This document shows, in pieces, positions 1 to 13,007 of a stretch of 64,000 bases of DNA (position 1 is its first letter; each line of letters starts with the position of its first letter). Source of the DNA: Neofusicoccum parvum (Eukaryota > Ascomycota > Dothideomycetes > Botryosphaeriales > Botryosphaeriaceae); contig CP087209.1 in NCBI GenBank assembly GCA_020912385.1, positions 310,001-374,000 on the forward strand. The letters run 5' to 3'. A model generated the notes under the pieces. That model ran no database searches, was not told where the DNA came from, and saw only the letters and a list, made by a program, of their open reading frames with translations. Both the position numbers and the translations under genes were made by a program.

Positions 1-3000
1 GTCATGCTTGGCCGTCGTATTGCAGCAAATAGGATTTCTCCCAGTACTTCACCCACCGACTCACGTACCTGCTGCTCCGTTTGCCATCAAACTCACCGTT
101 CCTTGCCAATGCCATTGATCATGGCGTGAATGGAAGAAGCCAGCTTTCAGGCCACCCTCGTGTCTGCCGACCCACGCATACACGAACTTGCGGTATGCCG
201 GGCGCTTGCTGGACTGCAGCAGTGACATAACCGAAATTCCAAATCTGCCGGGCTGGAAGAAGGTTGCTGGCTCCTCTCATGAGTATGAGGTAATCTTGCA
301 TCTTCAAAATGCACCAAGGCTCTCGCGCATAGCCGCGGGCAAGCATTCCTAGTCCGGCTCTTGGAGACTGCATTTCCGCACCGCCTCTTCTTTGCATATG
401 TACCGGCCTGAAGCCCGCATCCTTCTCCGCAACATCGGGCCACGTGGGTAAGCCAGATGACCGGTGTCCATTGCGCAATACCCACACCGACAGACAGGGT
501 CTCGCGGGGTGGGCCTTTTTCTTTTTTCTTGACTTTCCGCTAGCCGGGTCCTTGGTAATTGCCAATTGTCCAACGGCGTGCCGGTCTTGGTCGTTCGGCG
601 TGGCGGTGGCCAATTGATGAGCTGGCTGTTGCGTGAGCGGAGAGTTGTGCGTGGCTGAATCGCTCCGGGGATCTTCTATCAACATAAGGTTGTCTAGTCA
701 AGGTTCAAGCTCGGCGTTTGGCAGCCGCAACTTCGTGATGTCGGACGTCACAGACCAAGATGTTGTCCGCGCAAATGGTGATCGCAATCATGTGCCTCGG
801 AAAAGCTGCTGATTTTGTTGCTGCAGCTGTGGAGAAGAACCGTGACAAATGGTCCCCGCTCAGCCTCGGCTTGGCGGCAAAAGTGTTTCGTGGCCTGGCT
901 GTTGTCATGCAGTGCTGCCTGGCTCGTTAGTCGTTTGTGGCCTCAGGCACTAACATTCCACTTCATCTCCGCCTCTGCTCAAACACCAGCTGTACCATCG
1001 ACTCTCCTGTTCCCGCAAACAACAAAATCTCCGACGCATAAACGCCTGGACTTGCTTCAGAACCCCGCGAAACCCCAAGTCCTCCACCAGCATGGTGGAC
1101 GCGTGGCCCAGAGAACCGGCTTCCAGAATCCAACGGTACGATGCCGCGAACACCGGGGTTCGTGTGTTCGGGTCCGCCTGGTACGCAACGCATTCTCTGA
1201 CACGTCCGAATGCATCCGGCTGCTCTCGGGCATCGGCGCGTCTGCATGTGGCTTCATAGTCGTCGTGGCGGGGGTTACACCCGCGGTAAGTGCAGCACGG
1301 GGGTAAGAGTTGCGTTGGCGCTGGTGGCTGGCCTGGGCGGTCCGTACGAGGTGTGGGCGAGCCAAGTAGTCGAGATAAGGGTTCCGCGGTAAAACATTCA
1401 CTTGCTGGAGCGGATGGCAGCCGCAACTTCCTCGGGAGGGTGTGAACACATGTTGGTTGGCTGAGGAAGAATGATGGGCGGATGTCACAAGCGAAGAATG
1501 GTACATCACATTCGCGAAAAAATCTCCGAGAACCCCGGTGCGAGATACGAGCTACTACGAGTTATAGGTTAGGTGTCCATACTCGAAGGAGCCGGTGACG
1601 TTGCGGGTAGCGTCTTATCATCCGGGTTGGTATATCGAGCATGCTGGCTGTCTTGGACGAGCGAGCGCCATAGCTGAGAGATTTGCCATGACGATAGCGT
1701 CGCCTATTGAAACCAGCTGTAAGTCAGTCTTGATATCGGTCTTGCTCTGAGGTGCTTGACGGCATTTTGCGGCCGCAAGACGGTACCTGTGCAAAGACCA
1801 GTGCAGTCCAAGTCGGAGGGAACATCCCTCTACCAGTCGTCTAAAATTCGCCCTACATGACAGGAATGGCAGGGCGAAAGGGGGGCGATCGTAAAACGAG
1901 CCTCAGAAAGTAGGACGTGATCCCTTGGTGTGGCCGTTTCAGGAAAGCGTGGCGTGATTTGGGTGCGTTGGAAGTGAGGCCAAGAGAGAAATCGCCGAAC
2001 GACCGGGCCTCGAGGGGGGAGATGTATAAGCCGACCTGGAACCCCTGAGTAAGCAATGGCGTTGACGTCGTTGCAAGCGCAGTCCACCCCACGGACCTGC
2101 CGCTTGACAATTCTCGTATTAGCTGACGACGATAGGCTCCTGCACATCATTAAAAAAGGCACCAACCCTGCACGCGCTGTGGAGAATGTGGGGAACAGGT
2201 CAATGTCGATGACGGGATCCCCTTCCCCTGAGATTGGCGATCAGGAACGGCGCTCTGGGGTAGGCAGGTCTCAGGGAGAAGGTGCTCGAAGGTCGCGGTG
2301 CACGATATACAATGTACATGCGGGCGGGCAAAGGGAAAACAGTGGGCACTTGGCAGATGGTGAAACGGCAGAGGAGCGCGGGCGCGAGGGAGGGGCCCCG
2401 AGGAGAGTTAGTCGGCGCCGTTTGGAAGCAGATGCAAGCCCGACGGGAGCAGCCGGGCCAACGTCCAACAGCTCGGCGGCGTGGGTGGCAGGCGGGCCCC
2501 GGTCCTGCTGCATCGTCCCGAGAGCCGACGAGAAGTAAAAAAGCTTAAGAGGCAAAGCGCGGCATGCAAAATTGACGCGAGGAGCTTGGGAGGAGCGTCG
2601 CGCTTGTCGATGAAACGCACTCAATCTGCGGCGCAGATGCCCCAGAAGAAGCAACGAGAGCGCAGCAAACAAAACACCAGAGGCCCAATGGGCGGCGGCG
2701 TGAGGTAACGCGACAGTGGGCACGAAACAGGGCGGCCGGAGATTACAGTTGTGCCAGTGAGGTCCAGCGGGCGGGCGACGGAGACGCCTGGGGCGTGGCC
2801 GGGGCAGGGAAGCGGCCGCTCTATCGTCGACGTTACGCGCGGGACGAGTGTTCGGGAGCGAGCCGTGTGAGGGCGGCCGGCCGGTCCAAGGGTCGGCAGC
2901 GCAGCGCGGCCGTTTCGAGTGCTCGGGCGGGCGGGCGTGTGTCGCAGCGCGATCCAGAACGTCGCCCGCGGTGGCTTGCTTGCGTGCGCTGGCGGCAGAC

Positions 3001-4547
3001 GCGTCAATGGAGCATCGTGGGCGCCGGCGTGCGACGAGCCGTGTCACATCCGCCGGGCGCGGGCGCGGACGAAGAGGGAAAGGTTTTTTGGGCGGCGGCG
3101 CTGGGCGCGATGGGCTTGGGCGGTGGGCGATGCGCGATGGCATGGGCGATGGCCGATCGGTTCGTTCGAGGGAGTGAACGGGAGGCGTCCGGTTCGCTCG
3201 CAGGAGCGCTGCAGTGCTGCCTGAGCTTTTAGGCAGCGGGCAGGCAGCAAACGCAGGCACCGCGCAGGCGCCAACGCCAACGCCAACGCCAACGCCCTCA
3301 CCACCTGCACCCGTGCCTAACTGCGGCCGCACTCCCCCCACCACTCACGCGCCACCAGCAGCAGCACCGCAGCACCACAGCAGCCAGCCCGGAGACGCGC
3401 GCGATCCAGTCCAGACGGAGCGCGAGATTCGCCGGCTGCCGAGCGCGTCCCAGCGCTCCATCCCTCCCTGCTCCCCCCCTTCCAGCCGCCACCCGCCCAC
3501 CCACGCAGCACGCCAACCTCGCACCAACGCGCCCGTCTGGTCTGGCAGCGCCGCCGCCCCGACGCCTCCCGACCCGTCGGCCCTGCTGCTGAGGAAGACA
3601 GCTCCCGGCGTGGGCGTTCTGGGGTTGCACGCAGCCCTGCAATATCAGGCCTCCCACTAACCCATGTTCCAGCCACCCACCCCCCGTTTCACCAATCGCC
3701 TGCTCGAGCTCGAGCGCAGAAACGCCGATCGACAGGCCGTGGCCAGGGTCAGCATCCTGCGGCTTGGAATCGACGGGAGACCGCCAGATGATGGGGGCCA
3801 CGGAGGCGTGTGTTCGGACGGGCGTTGCAGCAGTCACGGCCAGGTGTTTTTTCCTCTGACCACCAACCGCACGGCCAGGCAGAAGGTGCAACCGTGACAC
3901 GCGCCGCAGCTCCTCTACGCACGAGATGTGCCCAGGCGTCGGATGATCCGATCGGACTGATGCTTTTGGCATGGCGCCCTGATTCAAGCATTTAATCTGT
4001 AGTATTTTCATCGTCTATTTGTCGTATTTATCATTTTTTTAATGCGTAGCAGCGGCCGTCTGACCCACTATAACTGCGGCTGTTGCAACTTTAGACTACC
4101 CTATCCCGTGCATCCATGCGGCTGTTGACTCGAAGTCCGCGGCTTTTCTCCCGATGCTATGCTGCCTGGGGTATGCATCTGCGCCAAAAAAACGCCTGTG
4201 ACGCCTCCACACCAAAACAACCTTGTACAATGCCAATGCCGTGCCCCTCCCGGTCCTGTCTATCCCCTCTATGCCAGTAATGTCGCTGCTGGCGACTCAT
4301 GCAATCGAAAGAACTTGGAACTTGCGTCTGCGCGCTTTTTTTGTCCTGCCTGCGCTGCGGCTAATGCTCTGTGCTGTGACGTGCTTTTGGTCGAGCTCCC
4401 AATCCCCGAGATATTTTGCGTCGGTATACCTATTCATTACAGTCGTGACGCACGACGATCGCCATCTGAGTTCATCCGCCATTACCCGACTGTCTCGAGG
4501 GCCTGCTCGAAATCATGAAAAATTGAGGAACTTGGATTGGCTGCCAG
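1..4547. other. Gene-free GC-rich intergenic region
   Basis: No coding region could be supported on either strand. The open frames here (for example the 357-codon minus frame at 2271-3344) are low-complexity, rich in Arg, Pro, Ala and Gly, and overlap open frames on the other strand, as expected of GC-rich non-coding DNA. A short hexanucleotide run lies at 3270-3296. The region is downstream of the C2H2 regulator gene that ends at 4548. A gene built from several very short exons cannot be ruled out by eye. Confidence 0.5.
3270..3296. repeat. GCCAAC hexanucleotide microsatellite
   Basis: About four and a half tandem copies of GCCAAC. It is a simple-sequence repeat in non-coding DNA with no evident function. 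Confidence 0.85.
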
Positions 4548-5447
4548 TTACGCCGTCGTGGTGCGCTTGCCGGGCGTTGGTCGCGCTCCCTTGAGGTGTA
4601 TGCGCTTGACGTGGTCTCTCTGTGAACTGTGTTAGAGCAACTTTTCCCGCTTGAAACTGGAGCGACGGTCCAAATTTACCATGTTGTCGACCCTGCTGAA
4701 TATCCGCTCGCACCCGTCCCACTCGCACACGACGCCTGGGTTGTGCTTCGCCTCGTGCCGCGCCAGGTCCTTCTTGCTGGAGAAGCCTCCACCGGTGGCT
4801 TGCGGGCACCCCTCATGCCTGCAGAAGAAGGACTTGGTGTGGCGCTTGTGGTGCTTCCTCAGATCGCAACCCCGGGTGAAAACCGCCTTGGAGGTGCATC
4901 CGGGGTAAGCGCAGGTCCAGGTGCCGTTCTTGTTGAGGTAGCCGTAAGCACGGAGGTCTGCCGAGTTGGCACTAGGGGAGATGGAGCGCGAGTACTCTGC
5001 AACGCTGCCGTCCACGGAAGGTTGCGGTGAGAAGGCTCCGGTGGACGCGGACGGCGATCTCGATCCGCGGGGCACCAGCGTGTAGCTTGAAGGGAGGGTG
5101 GATTCCGGGGTCATGGCCGGCGGTTGCGAGTAGGCCATGGTGGGCGTGGCGTAGGGGGGTAATGAAGGGACGGCCAATGAGGGCTGCGGGGCCATGGAGT
5201 GCTGCGAAGTCCAGTATTCCTGCTGGAACGAGCTGTGCGGGAGGGCGTGTGGCGGCGGGTGAGGCACGTAACCGGTCATGGGGATGGGCTGTGTCCGGCC
5301 GTCGAGCAATTGGCGCGGAGGCAGCTGCTGCATCTGGCACGGGGCGTACATGGCGGACGAGGAGGGCTGGCAGGTGCCACCGGGGAACATGTCCATCATG
5401 GCGAGGTCCGCCTCGTTGTAGTAGTAGGTGGACATTCTCGAGGGCAT
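4548..5447 (-). CDS. C2H2 zinc-finger transcription factor (two exons)
   Basis: The coding exons are 5447-4680 and 4619-4548, giving 279 residues. Without splicing, the frame runs out inside the third finger. A 60-bp intron (donor GTAAAT at 4679, branch CTAAC, acceptor CACAG ending at 4620) restores it, adding the H-x4-H half (RDHVKRIH) and a short basic tail. Residues 1-170 are a Gln/Pro/Ser/Tyr-rich region typical of an activation domain. Residues 180-265 hold three fingers: CAYPGC with a TRGCDLRKH spacer, then CRHEGC with FSSKKDLARHEAKH, then CEWDGC with FSRVDNM. This finger arrangement is common in filamentous ascomycetes, but I cannot name an orthologue. It should be a nuclear DNA-binding regulator. 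Long gene-free flanks on both sides fit a regulatory or developmental gene. A second in-frame Met is four codons downstream of the chosen start. Confidence 0.88.
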
Positions 5448-8400
5448 CAGTGGTAGAGGGCGATCGTCGAGGGCTGGCGAGGCTGGAGGGGATGAAGTAG
5501 CAGGAGCGTCGGAGGATATGCTGGTTCAGGAAAGGCTGGTGGTAGAGAGAGGGCCAGTGAGCAGGAGAGTTGGGAGGGTATCGACGATCTTTAAAGGGCC
5601 AGCGAACGAGTGACAGTCGGCACGCGCAGATCTGGGAGGAGGAGAGTGCGGTCTGGGAGAGCGAGGGGCCAGAACGGTGCATAGCGGAGCTGCAGGATAT
5701 AAGGCTGAGGAGAGCTACGCAGCTCGACGTGGCGGAGCCTCGTTGTTCCTGGTCGGCGGCGCTCATTGGCTGCTCCCCGAATTTACGAATATAGAAGCTG
5801 AAACGGCTTGGAAGTCACGCACATCACAAATTGCAAGGCTTCTGAATCAAGCTACCCGGTTATCTCTGGGGCTCAGCGGTGACCGCCCTCGGATGGTCTG
5901 ACCATTTGATGCCGGCGCACATCTTACCGGTTGCGGTAAAATGGCAGGAACTGGCAGCGCGCAGCAGCACGGGTTTTCCAGAAGGCCATCAGCCGGGCCC
6001 CAGGCGATTGCCAAGGGGGACCACGCCAACCGACGGCAATGGCGTAAGCTTGGGCGGGACATGGCGTTTCAAAGAAACATCGCGGTGCCATGCGCCTGAC
6101 TTGATCTCTCACGCCCGGCAGCAAGATGCGACCCCGACGGGCGCTGAGTCGGCGCGCGGAGGCGGGCGGGCAGGTGGCGCCGGGCACTCCTCGCGCACGA
6201 GGCCCCGACGGCGCCCATCAATGCGATGCGCGCGATTCGATCGATTGCGGGCGCAAACAGCGCGGGCGGCCAGTGCTGGCGCGCCCGCCTGGCACTCGGC
6301 GGCTCTCCGTCTCAGGCTGGCGGCAGCCGCCCACGGCCGCAAAGGCTCCGACGCGGTCGTGGAGAAGCCGGGCGATGCCTGCTGGGGACGCGCTCGTGGC
6401 GGCGCGCGCTCGGGGTATGATCCGCAGCACGCACGTGTCTGGTGGGTGCGCAACGTCTGACAGGCACGGCGGCGGTGTGGCCGGCGCGGTGGGGCGACGC
6501 AGCGGGCGGTCGTCGAGGCCGGTGCTGCGAAGCAGGGCAGGTGAGCCGCGGCCGTGATCCTGGAGGAGCGGCGACGGCTCGCCCGCGCGGTCAGCGGGCA
6601 GGGGCGCGCCCTGACTAAGCGCGGCGCGCGGGGGGTGGCATGCGGCATGCGGGCGCGTCCTGGACGCAGGTCGCGCGGCCGCTGCACGCCTTGGACCCTT
6701 TCGCGCAGAGCCGCACAACGGCGTCGCGATAGCCGCTGCCCAGCGCTCCGCTGCGATAGCCTCCCGCCCAGGGCCGCACGCCGCACGCCGCGCGCGCCCG
6801 CGCGACTCGCCCACCAGCCGCCGCCAGCCGCGGAGGCCCACCGGCCAGCGCGAGTCGGCGCCGGCCGCCGAGCATTTCCCCGGCCGAAATAATGCACGCC
6901 CGAGGCAGATCTGACGGCGCTGGCAGCTGCCGGGAGCCCTTACCCGCGACGGCAACCGCACGGGGGATCATCTGCACGCTCGTGTCACTCGCGAAATGAC
7001 GGCGCGCGGCTTGGCCTACGTCGCCGGAGCCGCGAGCCTGCTGCGGCTGAAGAAGACAACACCAGCGGGTGGGTGGCACGCGATCCTGCAGCGCTGCGCA
7101 AAGCCCTGCCCGTACCACCCGCCGCCGCCCGGTTGCCTCGCCGTCGCCGCCGCCGCCTGCTCTCAGCTGCGCGCCACGCCGCCCCCGCCGCTGCACCGCC
7201 ATCCGCCGGCCAAGGCACGTCCGCTGCGCTGGTCGCTCACGACTCAGCGTGCAGATTCTGCAGAGGGGTTTTCCGTCTCGTTTTCGCGCTCCCCCCAACT
7301 GCCCGCGGGCCGCCATGCCCCCTCTAGAAGCCGTTGGCGAGGGTGAGGGCGCTCCCTGATGCACGCCGCCGACTCGAGACAAGATCTTCCCGCCACGCTT
7401 CGCGCGCCCGAGAATCGTCATTTTTCAGCTCCCTCTTGCCGGTTTCACGTTGGCGAGTAATTCTCCAGCACCATGCGCTGCGCTGCCGTGAGGTCCGCGC
7501 GGTCCGCAACCGAGTACGGCTAGTAATGCTCGTGGCCTCATTCGACTCCCTTTCTCCCCGCAGGCATTTGCCGCGGGTACCTGTCCTCCCGGCCTCCCGC
7601 CCTCCCTCCTATAGGCGCCGCCGTAACGCCCGTACAGCGCGGACGATCCGGAGGCAGGCTCTACTGCGGCGCGCGCGTCCTCTGCACGGAGCAGCCCCAG
7701 CACTTGACCGCCAGGTGCGAACAGACGTCATCATCTGAGCCCGGCGAAATGCGTGATTATCTCGAACTGCTCTCCGTGGCACGCCAAAATCTCCGACCAC
7801 TTTCGCCGACCCCTATGCGGCGGACGACGATGATGCCTGTGGCCTGCGAAGAACCGGCCGTGACGCCGCGCCTGCCCCAACGGCCAGCTTGCAACAATTT
7901 GGAATTACCCCGTCCGCAGGCGCCATGTGGGTTCTGGCCATCGCCCACCCAGAGACAAAGGAATATGGGCTTCCTCCCAGCTGACTTGTCTCGCGTACCT
8001 GCCGCTCTACAGAGCCTCTGCTCCACTCACCATGCGCCATGAGACCCTGATGGCCCGCCGACCTGGTCAGGATGGTTGCACTGAGATCTCCGCCAGTGCG
8101 GCTCACGTCGACCTATCGATCCACGGCGGGACGGGCGCTCGCGAATCTAGAAAGCTGCGCATGTGGGATCCATTGTCCTTGTATGGACTCGCCCTGCATC
8201 CACTCAGCCGTGGTCTTGCTCCGCTGCCCACATCGTGGCTATCAACACTCGTAACTCCTGCGCCTAGCTCTAGAGGCTTTTCACTCCGTCACACGGCAAT
8301 GCGTGGTGGATGGAAACGGGGGAGGTATAAATGATGATAGAGTAGACGGATCTTGCTGGCTCATCCAGCGCAGTTTTCCGTCCAAAGAAGCATCTCTCAA

Positions 8401-8544
8401 CCTCAATTTTGGCGTCTACGAGAAGGCCGTTTACAAAACTCTTCAAGACTCTTTAGTCCAGCCTCTGAGCGTGTTCTGGTCCATCCACTCGGTCCCATAC
8501 CATCCTTTGCGGCTCCGCCAACCTCTACAACCCTCAAAACCACC
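5448..8544. other. Gene-free GC-rich region between two divergent genes
   Basis: This region is the shared upstream sequence of the C2H2 regulator (minus) and the small protein at 8545 (plus). Open frames overlap on both strands and are Arg/Ala/Pro-rich without recognisable domains, so I call none. A TATA-like motif sits at 8326-8332. Nothing else supportable was seen. Confidence 0.5.
8326..8332 (+). promoter_or_regulatory. TATA-like box upstream of the 8545 gene
   Basis: TATAAAT lies 219 bp before the ATG of the small protein gene. The distance leaves room for a 5' UTR of roughly 150-190 nt. Assignment is by motif only. Confidence 0.35.
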
Positions 8545-8859
8545 ATGTGCTACGAGTGGACCAAGGTCTGGCAGTGCAACCACGGCCCTTCTCCCCAGGA
8601 GGCTCCGCAGTTCCAACTCTGCACTGTTGGCAAGCTCAACGTCGCCGAAATCGAACGAGCCAACCCCAACATCTACGCGGGCCTCACGGCTGCGCAAGTC
8701 AAACAAGTGCAGATGCGTGGAGCCTGTGCTTACATCGAGGACGTCCGCATCCTGCAGGCCGGCTACTGCACCCGATGCCGCGAAGAGAAAGCAAGGGATC
8801 CAGCCAGGTTCAGTAGGGAGCTGATCTGGGCGGAAGAGGCGCCGGGCACGCAGTTGTGA
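8545..8859 (+). CDS. Small conserved-looking Cys/His protein, unknown function
   Basis: Single exon, 104 residues. I chose the ATG at 8545 because it has a strong context (CCACC before the ATG) and begins the ordered part of the frame (MCYEWTKVWQCNHG). The frame stays open upstream, but that part is low-complexity. Cysteines and histidines are arranged as C-x-H near the N-terminus (WQCNHG) and as a C-x2-C close to the C-terminus (YCTRCREEKA), so a small structural metal site is possible. There is no signal peptide and no membrane segment. I do not recognise a named family and assign no function. It stands alone between two large gene-free stretches. Confidence 0.6.
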   Translation: MCYEWTKVWQCNHGPSPQEAPQFQLCTVGKLNVAEIERANPNIYAGLTAAQVKQVQMRGACAYIEDVRILQAGYCTRCREEKARDPARFSRELIWAEEAPGTQL

Positions 8860-11800
8860 TTGCTGTGCCCGCATCGCCCGGCGTTGGAAGCATTTAGCAG
8901 GTTTCCCGGTCGTTTGTTTCCTTTTTCGTCCGCTGGTTTAGTAATAGATTGACCTCTGGCGTTGACGACGGTCTCAAGGGCGTTCCCTCGTTTCATTCCC
9001 CTTGATTTCACGCTCACATGCCCTATCTCTTTACCTAATTTCATTGTTACCGCGTCGGCGTTCCTTCGTTTCCCGCTGCTTGCTTTTTCCCAAGCCCAGT
9101 CGGATCGATTCCGGGGCTGCATTCTGCACGTCATTGCATGCAATGCAATGCAGCCAGCCATCGAGATCTCTTAGCGAGATCATTTGCCCCGACTCGATCG
9201 CGCATCTTTCGGTTATCATTAGAATCAACTCAAGAAATGAGCTTTTCCCCAATTTGAGTCTTGAAAGTCGTGGTGCTTCCGGCATGTGGTGGCCTCACAT
9301 GTTAGTGCAGACCGCAAATGCGGCTAAGACATGTGATCGGCTATGCCCGACGTATTGATCTGCAACCTAAAATCGATTTCTGCCTATCATTTTGCACATC
9401 GGCCATCGTGAACCTCACTCAATATAAGAACTGTGGGGCGTTTTCCCTGTCCAGCTGTCAACATCAGGGGCTTCGTGACCTGCAGTTCCACGGCATTATT
9501 TCGTACAACCACAGGTTGTCCCGTTCTGCAGCCCTCTTTCTTCAGGCGCCCTGCGGTTCTGATGTTTCTTTCGTTTTGATGTTCTGCGGACCTCGTTCCG
9601 GCATGTGGAGAATTCCCCATTGTTGGAACTTCACTGGCTGGTGGCAAACCAATCACGCGCACGCTAACCCCCACGTACGGGCGGCCAAGTGACAGTTGCC
9701 AGCTGAAAAAAGCGGCCCTGCAGTGGAATCGTTCGTGACTGTTGAGCTGACCGGTCCGGACGTATATCCAAACTCTGGAAAAGGTGCGGCAGATATGCGC
9801 TCGTGAATCAACTGGTTGATAGGCAGTGCTTGTTTTTTCTCTCCTTCACAGTCACAGTTTTTCTCTGCATCATGCGCGCTGTGCGTGTAGACTACGAGAT
9901 GGTGGTCTCTCGATCTCAAGATAGTTGAGGGTCAATCGGGTTCCCTTCAATCGCGCGAAAACCTCTCCAGAGCCGTCCGCCAGCTTCTCCACTTTCTCTC
10001 CCTTTCCTTGTCTCAGCTCGAAGCGACGTCTCCCTCCTCAGCGCCTTCACCCAGCACGGTGGGAAAGCTTAACCAAGCCTTCGGAAATGCCAGCAGCACA
10101 TGGAGGCATACCCAACTGTCTGGTTCATCGAAGTCGATCATATTGCCAGGGAGAGACACGTACCTGGGACAGAGGTCGTCAACTGCCGAAGTTCGGCTCG
10201 GTCCGCCCCGATAGCTCCACTCAGCGCCGGCTGGCACTGACGGACAGCCGGTCTCTGCTTCGCAGAACGCAGTTGGGACGAGCAACAGCCGGGAAGCACG
10301 GCACGTCCGTCCCCATAATTGTGGCAAGCGCCAAGATACGTGATTACGACAGCGAACGCGCAGCCGCCAACGGAAAGGGGAAGGAAGAGAGGCACGCCGG
10401 CAATTTTCGAACAACCCCCACCATCTCCGCACTGATGGACGACAGACGTCACGGCGACTAGCGCCCGATGTCGCCAACCAGCCTCCCTGAACCGCCCGCA
10501 CGCGGGACCACCGGCCACGACCACAACCCCACGACACCCCGGATTAAGCTTAAAAAAAACCGGCAACCCGGTCCAGCTCGAGGGAACGGCAGATCGCGGG
10601 CCCATCAAACACCGGGGTGGGCCGCGCAAACCCAAGCGCACCATCCCGCCTCGGGCGAAGACGCAATCGACCGGGGTGGCGACCAAACCCAGATGCCGCT
10701 CCTCATGATCAGCGCGAGGCGACCGTCCGGCGACCCTGGAGATCATCACCCGCCGGACGGGGGGGTTTGGGATGCGGAGGGGGGCCTCAAACGGCATCAG
10801 TGCTCTTCCCCCCGGGCCCCCGTTCGCCGGCGGCGGCAGCGACGACGCACTGTCGCCGAAGGGTCGTCGCGAGCGATCGCCCTGGCGGATACGTAAGTAC
10901 AGCGATGGCATGAAAGGCCCCGGTTCGGCGCATTGAGGCCGCACGCACCCTCCCGCCAACCCCAGCCCCCCCGCCAGCCCTACCGTATCCTGGTGTTGCG
11001 GGCGTGGGCAGGCTGAGGGTCAGGACCGCGGATTGGTGGAGCGGACGGTCTGGACCGTCGGGCGGCGTGATGCAGGGACCCGCCGGCGTGCGTCGCGCGG
11101 GGGCGGCGGCGTGGCTGGCGGCGCCGAACCGCACATCGATCTTGCGGGAGGGCTGATCGGGTTGTGATCTGTTGGCGGGCTGCGGGGCGCGTTGGTGGTG
11201 AAGGTGTCATGATGCTTGGCGTTCGGGTGGTGGGCAAGGGTGCTCTGCCTCGTCTGGGCGGCGGCGGTCCAGAACGCGGCGCAGGGCAGGATGTTTGGGA
11301 GGGACTTTCCGAGAAACGCCGACCGGCTATTGTGCTGGCGGGGGGCGCGGCGCACAATCAGGTTTTGGGGGATTGGGGGATTTGGAAGTGCGGTTGCGAT
11401 ATTCGCCGTGTGTCAGTGGGCAGTGGATTGCTTGTGCGCCGGTGACGACAGCGGTGCTGTGTGTGGTTTGGGGGAAGGCGCAGGCTGGGCGAAGGGGAAC
11501 GGCACGGATGCGCCTCCCCCCCGGCCGGTTGACGCGGAACTCCGAACAATTGTCTGTGGCTCGCTCGATTGGGACAGCCATGCGGCTCAGCTGATTTGCA
11601 AGGATTCATGAAGCGAGAAATAGCCAGGCCCAGATCGTCCGCCTCTTCGGCGCCGTGGGAACCTTCTTTTGCGCATAACTTGTGCTCTGTGACCTGTCGT
11701 TGCGGCCACTGACGGCTCAATCGTCGTCACCATCCGTTCGTTTTTCTGCCGCTGACCTTGGTTCACGTGCGGTGCGGCGTGTGTCTGACACAGGCAGCGC

Positions 11801-13007
11801 TGCTTGCATTGTGTGCTTTGGGGAAGCCTCGTCGTCACCTGCCACGGCGACGAAGGCAGGTGCAAAAGCAAAAGACAGCTTCCGCATCAGGCAAGTCTCT
11901 CCGAGTTGCAACAGCGGCGCTATGACGGGGAACTTCTCGCGCTTCTTCACAGCCGCGATTCAGGAAAAGTAACGAGCAGTTGCATCAACTTGGCTCGAAT
12001 GGCCACGCTGCCAGGTGTTTATGCCTTTTGCTGCTAGGGCTGTTTACGGCACCAGAACACAAAAAAGTAATGCACGGTTACCTCCTGCACACTATTTTTA
12101 CACCATTCCAACGCCGCAGACCGTCGAAGCTGTTGGAGTTTTCAGCTAGAAACGGGCATAAACCTGCCTCGTCCAAGCGAATAATACATTGTTCCATTGG
12201 ATGCGAACAGCTGACCAATTCTTTTAAAATCGAAGCAACTTGAAGGACGACCCAGATAACGGTTTGTACGGTTCAATGATGAATTATGAATCGTGCGATC
12301 ATTAGCATTGGCCACACCGTCTTTTCTCTTGCATCGTTTCCCAACAGTGCTCACTATTTGTATTTTTGGACTCTTTCTCATGCTGTGTCCCTTTTCTTCG
12401 TCTCTTCGGACCAACACATGAGGCGTCTTCCTCCTGACTTTTGGCCCCAGGCCTCGGCAACCAATTGTATTCTACGAAAGTGGAGCACAGATGGCTAAGC
12501 GAAGCGGATCGTGATCCCTGGATCCGCTCCGCTGTCCCGATACCACTCGCAGCGCAAGACTCCATAGCGCTTGGAACGTCTGAAGTGCGGAAGCGGTAGG
12601 CAATCTGCACCGCACTTGCCTTTTCTGGAGAGGAAAGCCAGCAAATTCAGGCAGATCTGGCGCAATTAAGGCGTGCACCTGGAGGATCACACTCCCTAGT
12701 GCTGATCAGCGATATGTACCTCGGGCCAAAGATGCTGACCGCCAAGGGTCCCTTCCGGCCCCCTCAACCTCAACGACTTCACGATAAGCTGCCAGTTCTT
12801 CTCCCAGGGCATTCCGGCGACCACTGCTGTAGTAGCTCTTCGCCTGTTTGTATACTCTCTATGGACCAACTTCCATCCGCGAACCTTCGATTCTCCGACG
12901 CCCAATTGCCCGCCGGGAGTACCCCACCATTGGGCCGATCAACGTAGCCGGGAGCACAGCTCAAGAGAACCGACACTGCAAAAACATCCAACCCACCCTA
13001 TCAGAAG
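8860..13007. other. Long intergenic region, no supported gene
   Basis: The first and last parts are closer to average composition and the middle (10.4-11.6 kb) is GC-rich. Overlapping open frames occur on both strands but show no domain, splice-supported extension or biased codon use. I see no transposon signature or RNA gene. Confidence 0.45.

Noticed and set aside
3270..3296. Tandem repeat considered as a CRISPR-like array
   Set aside because: It is a simple hexanucleotide microsatellite without spacers, in a eukaryotic genome.
2271..3344. 357-codon minus-strand open frame
   Set aside because: Composition is Arg/Pro/Ala with no domain, and plus-strand frames overlap it. It fits chance open frames in GC-rich DNA.
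9925..10461. 178-codon plus frame
   Set aside because: No ordered composition, no homologous motif, and equally long frames lie on the opposite strand.
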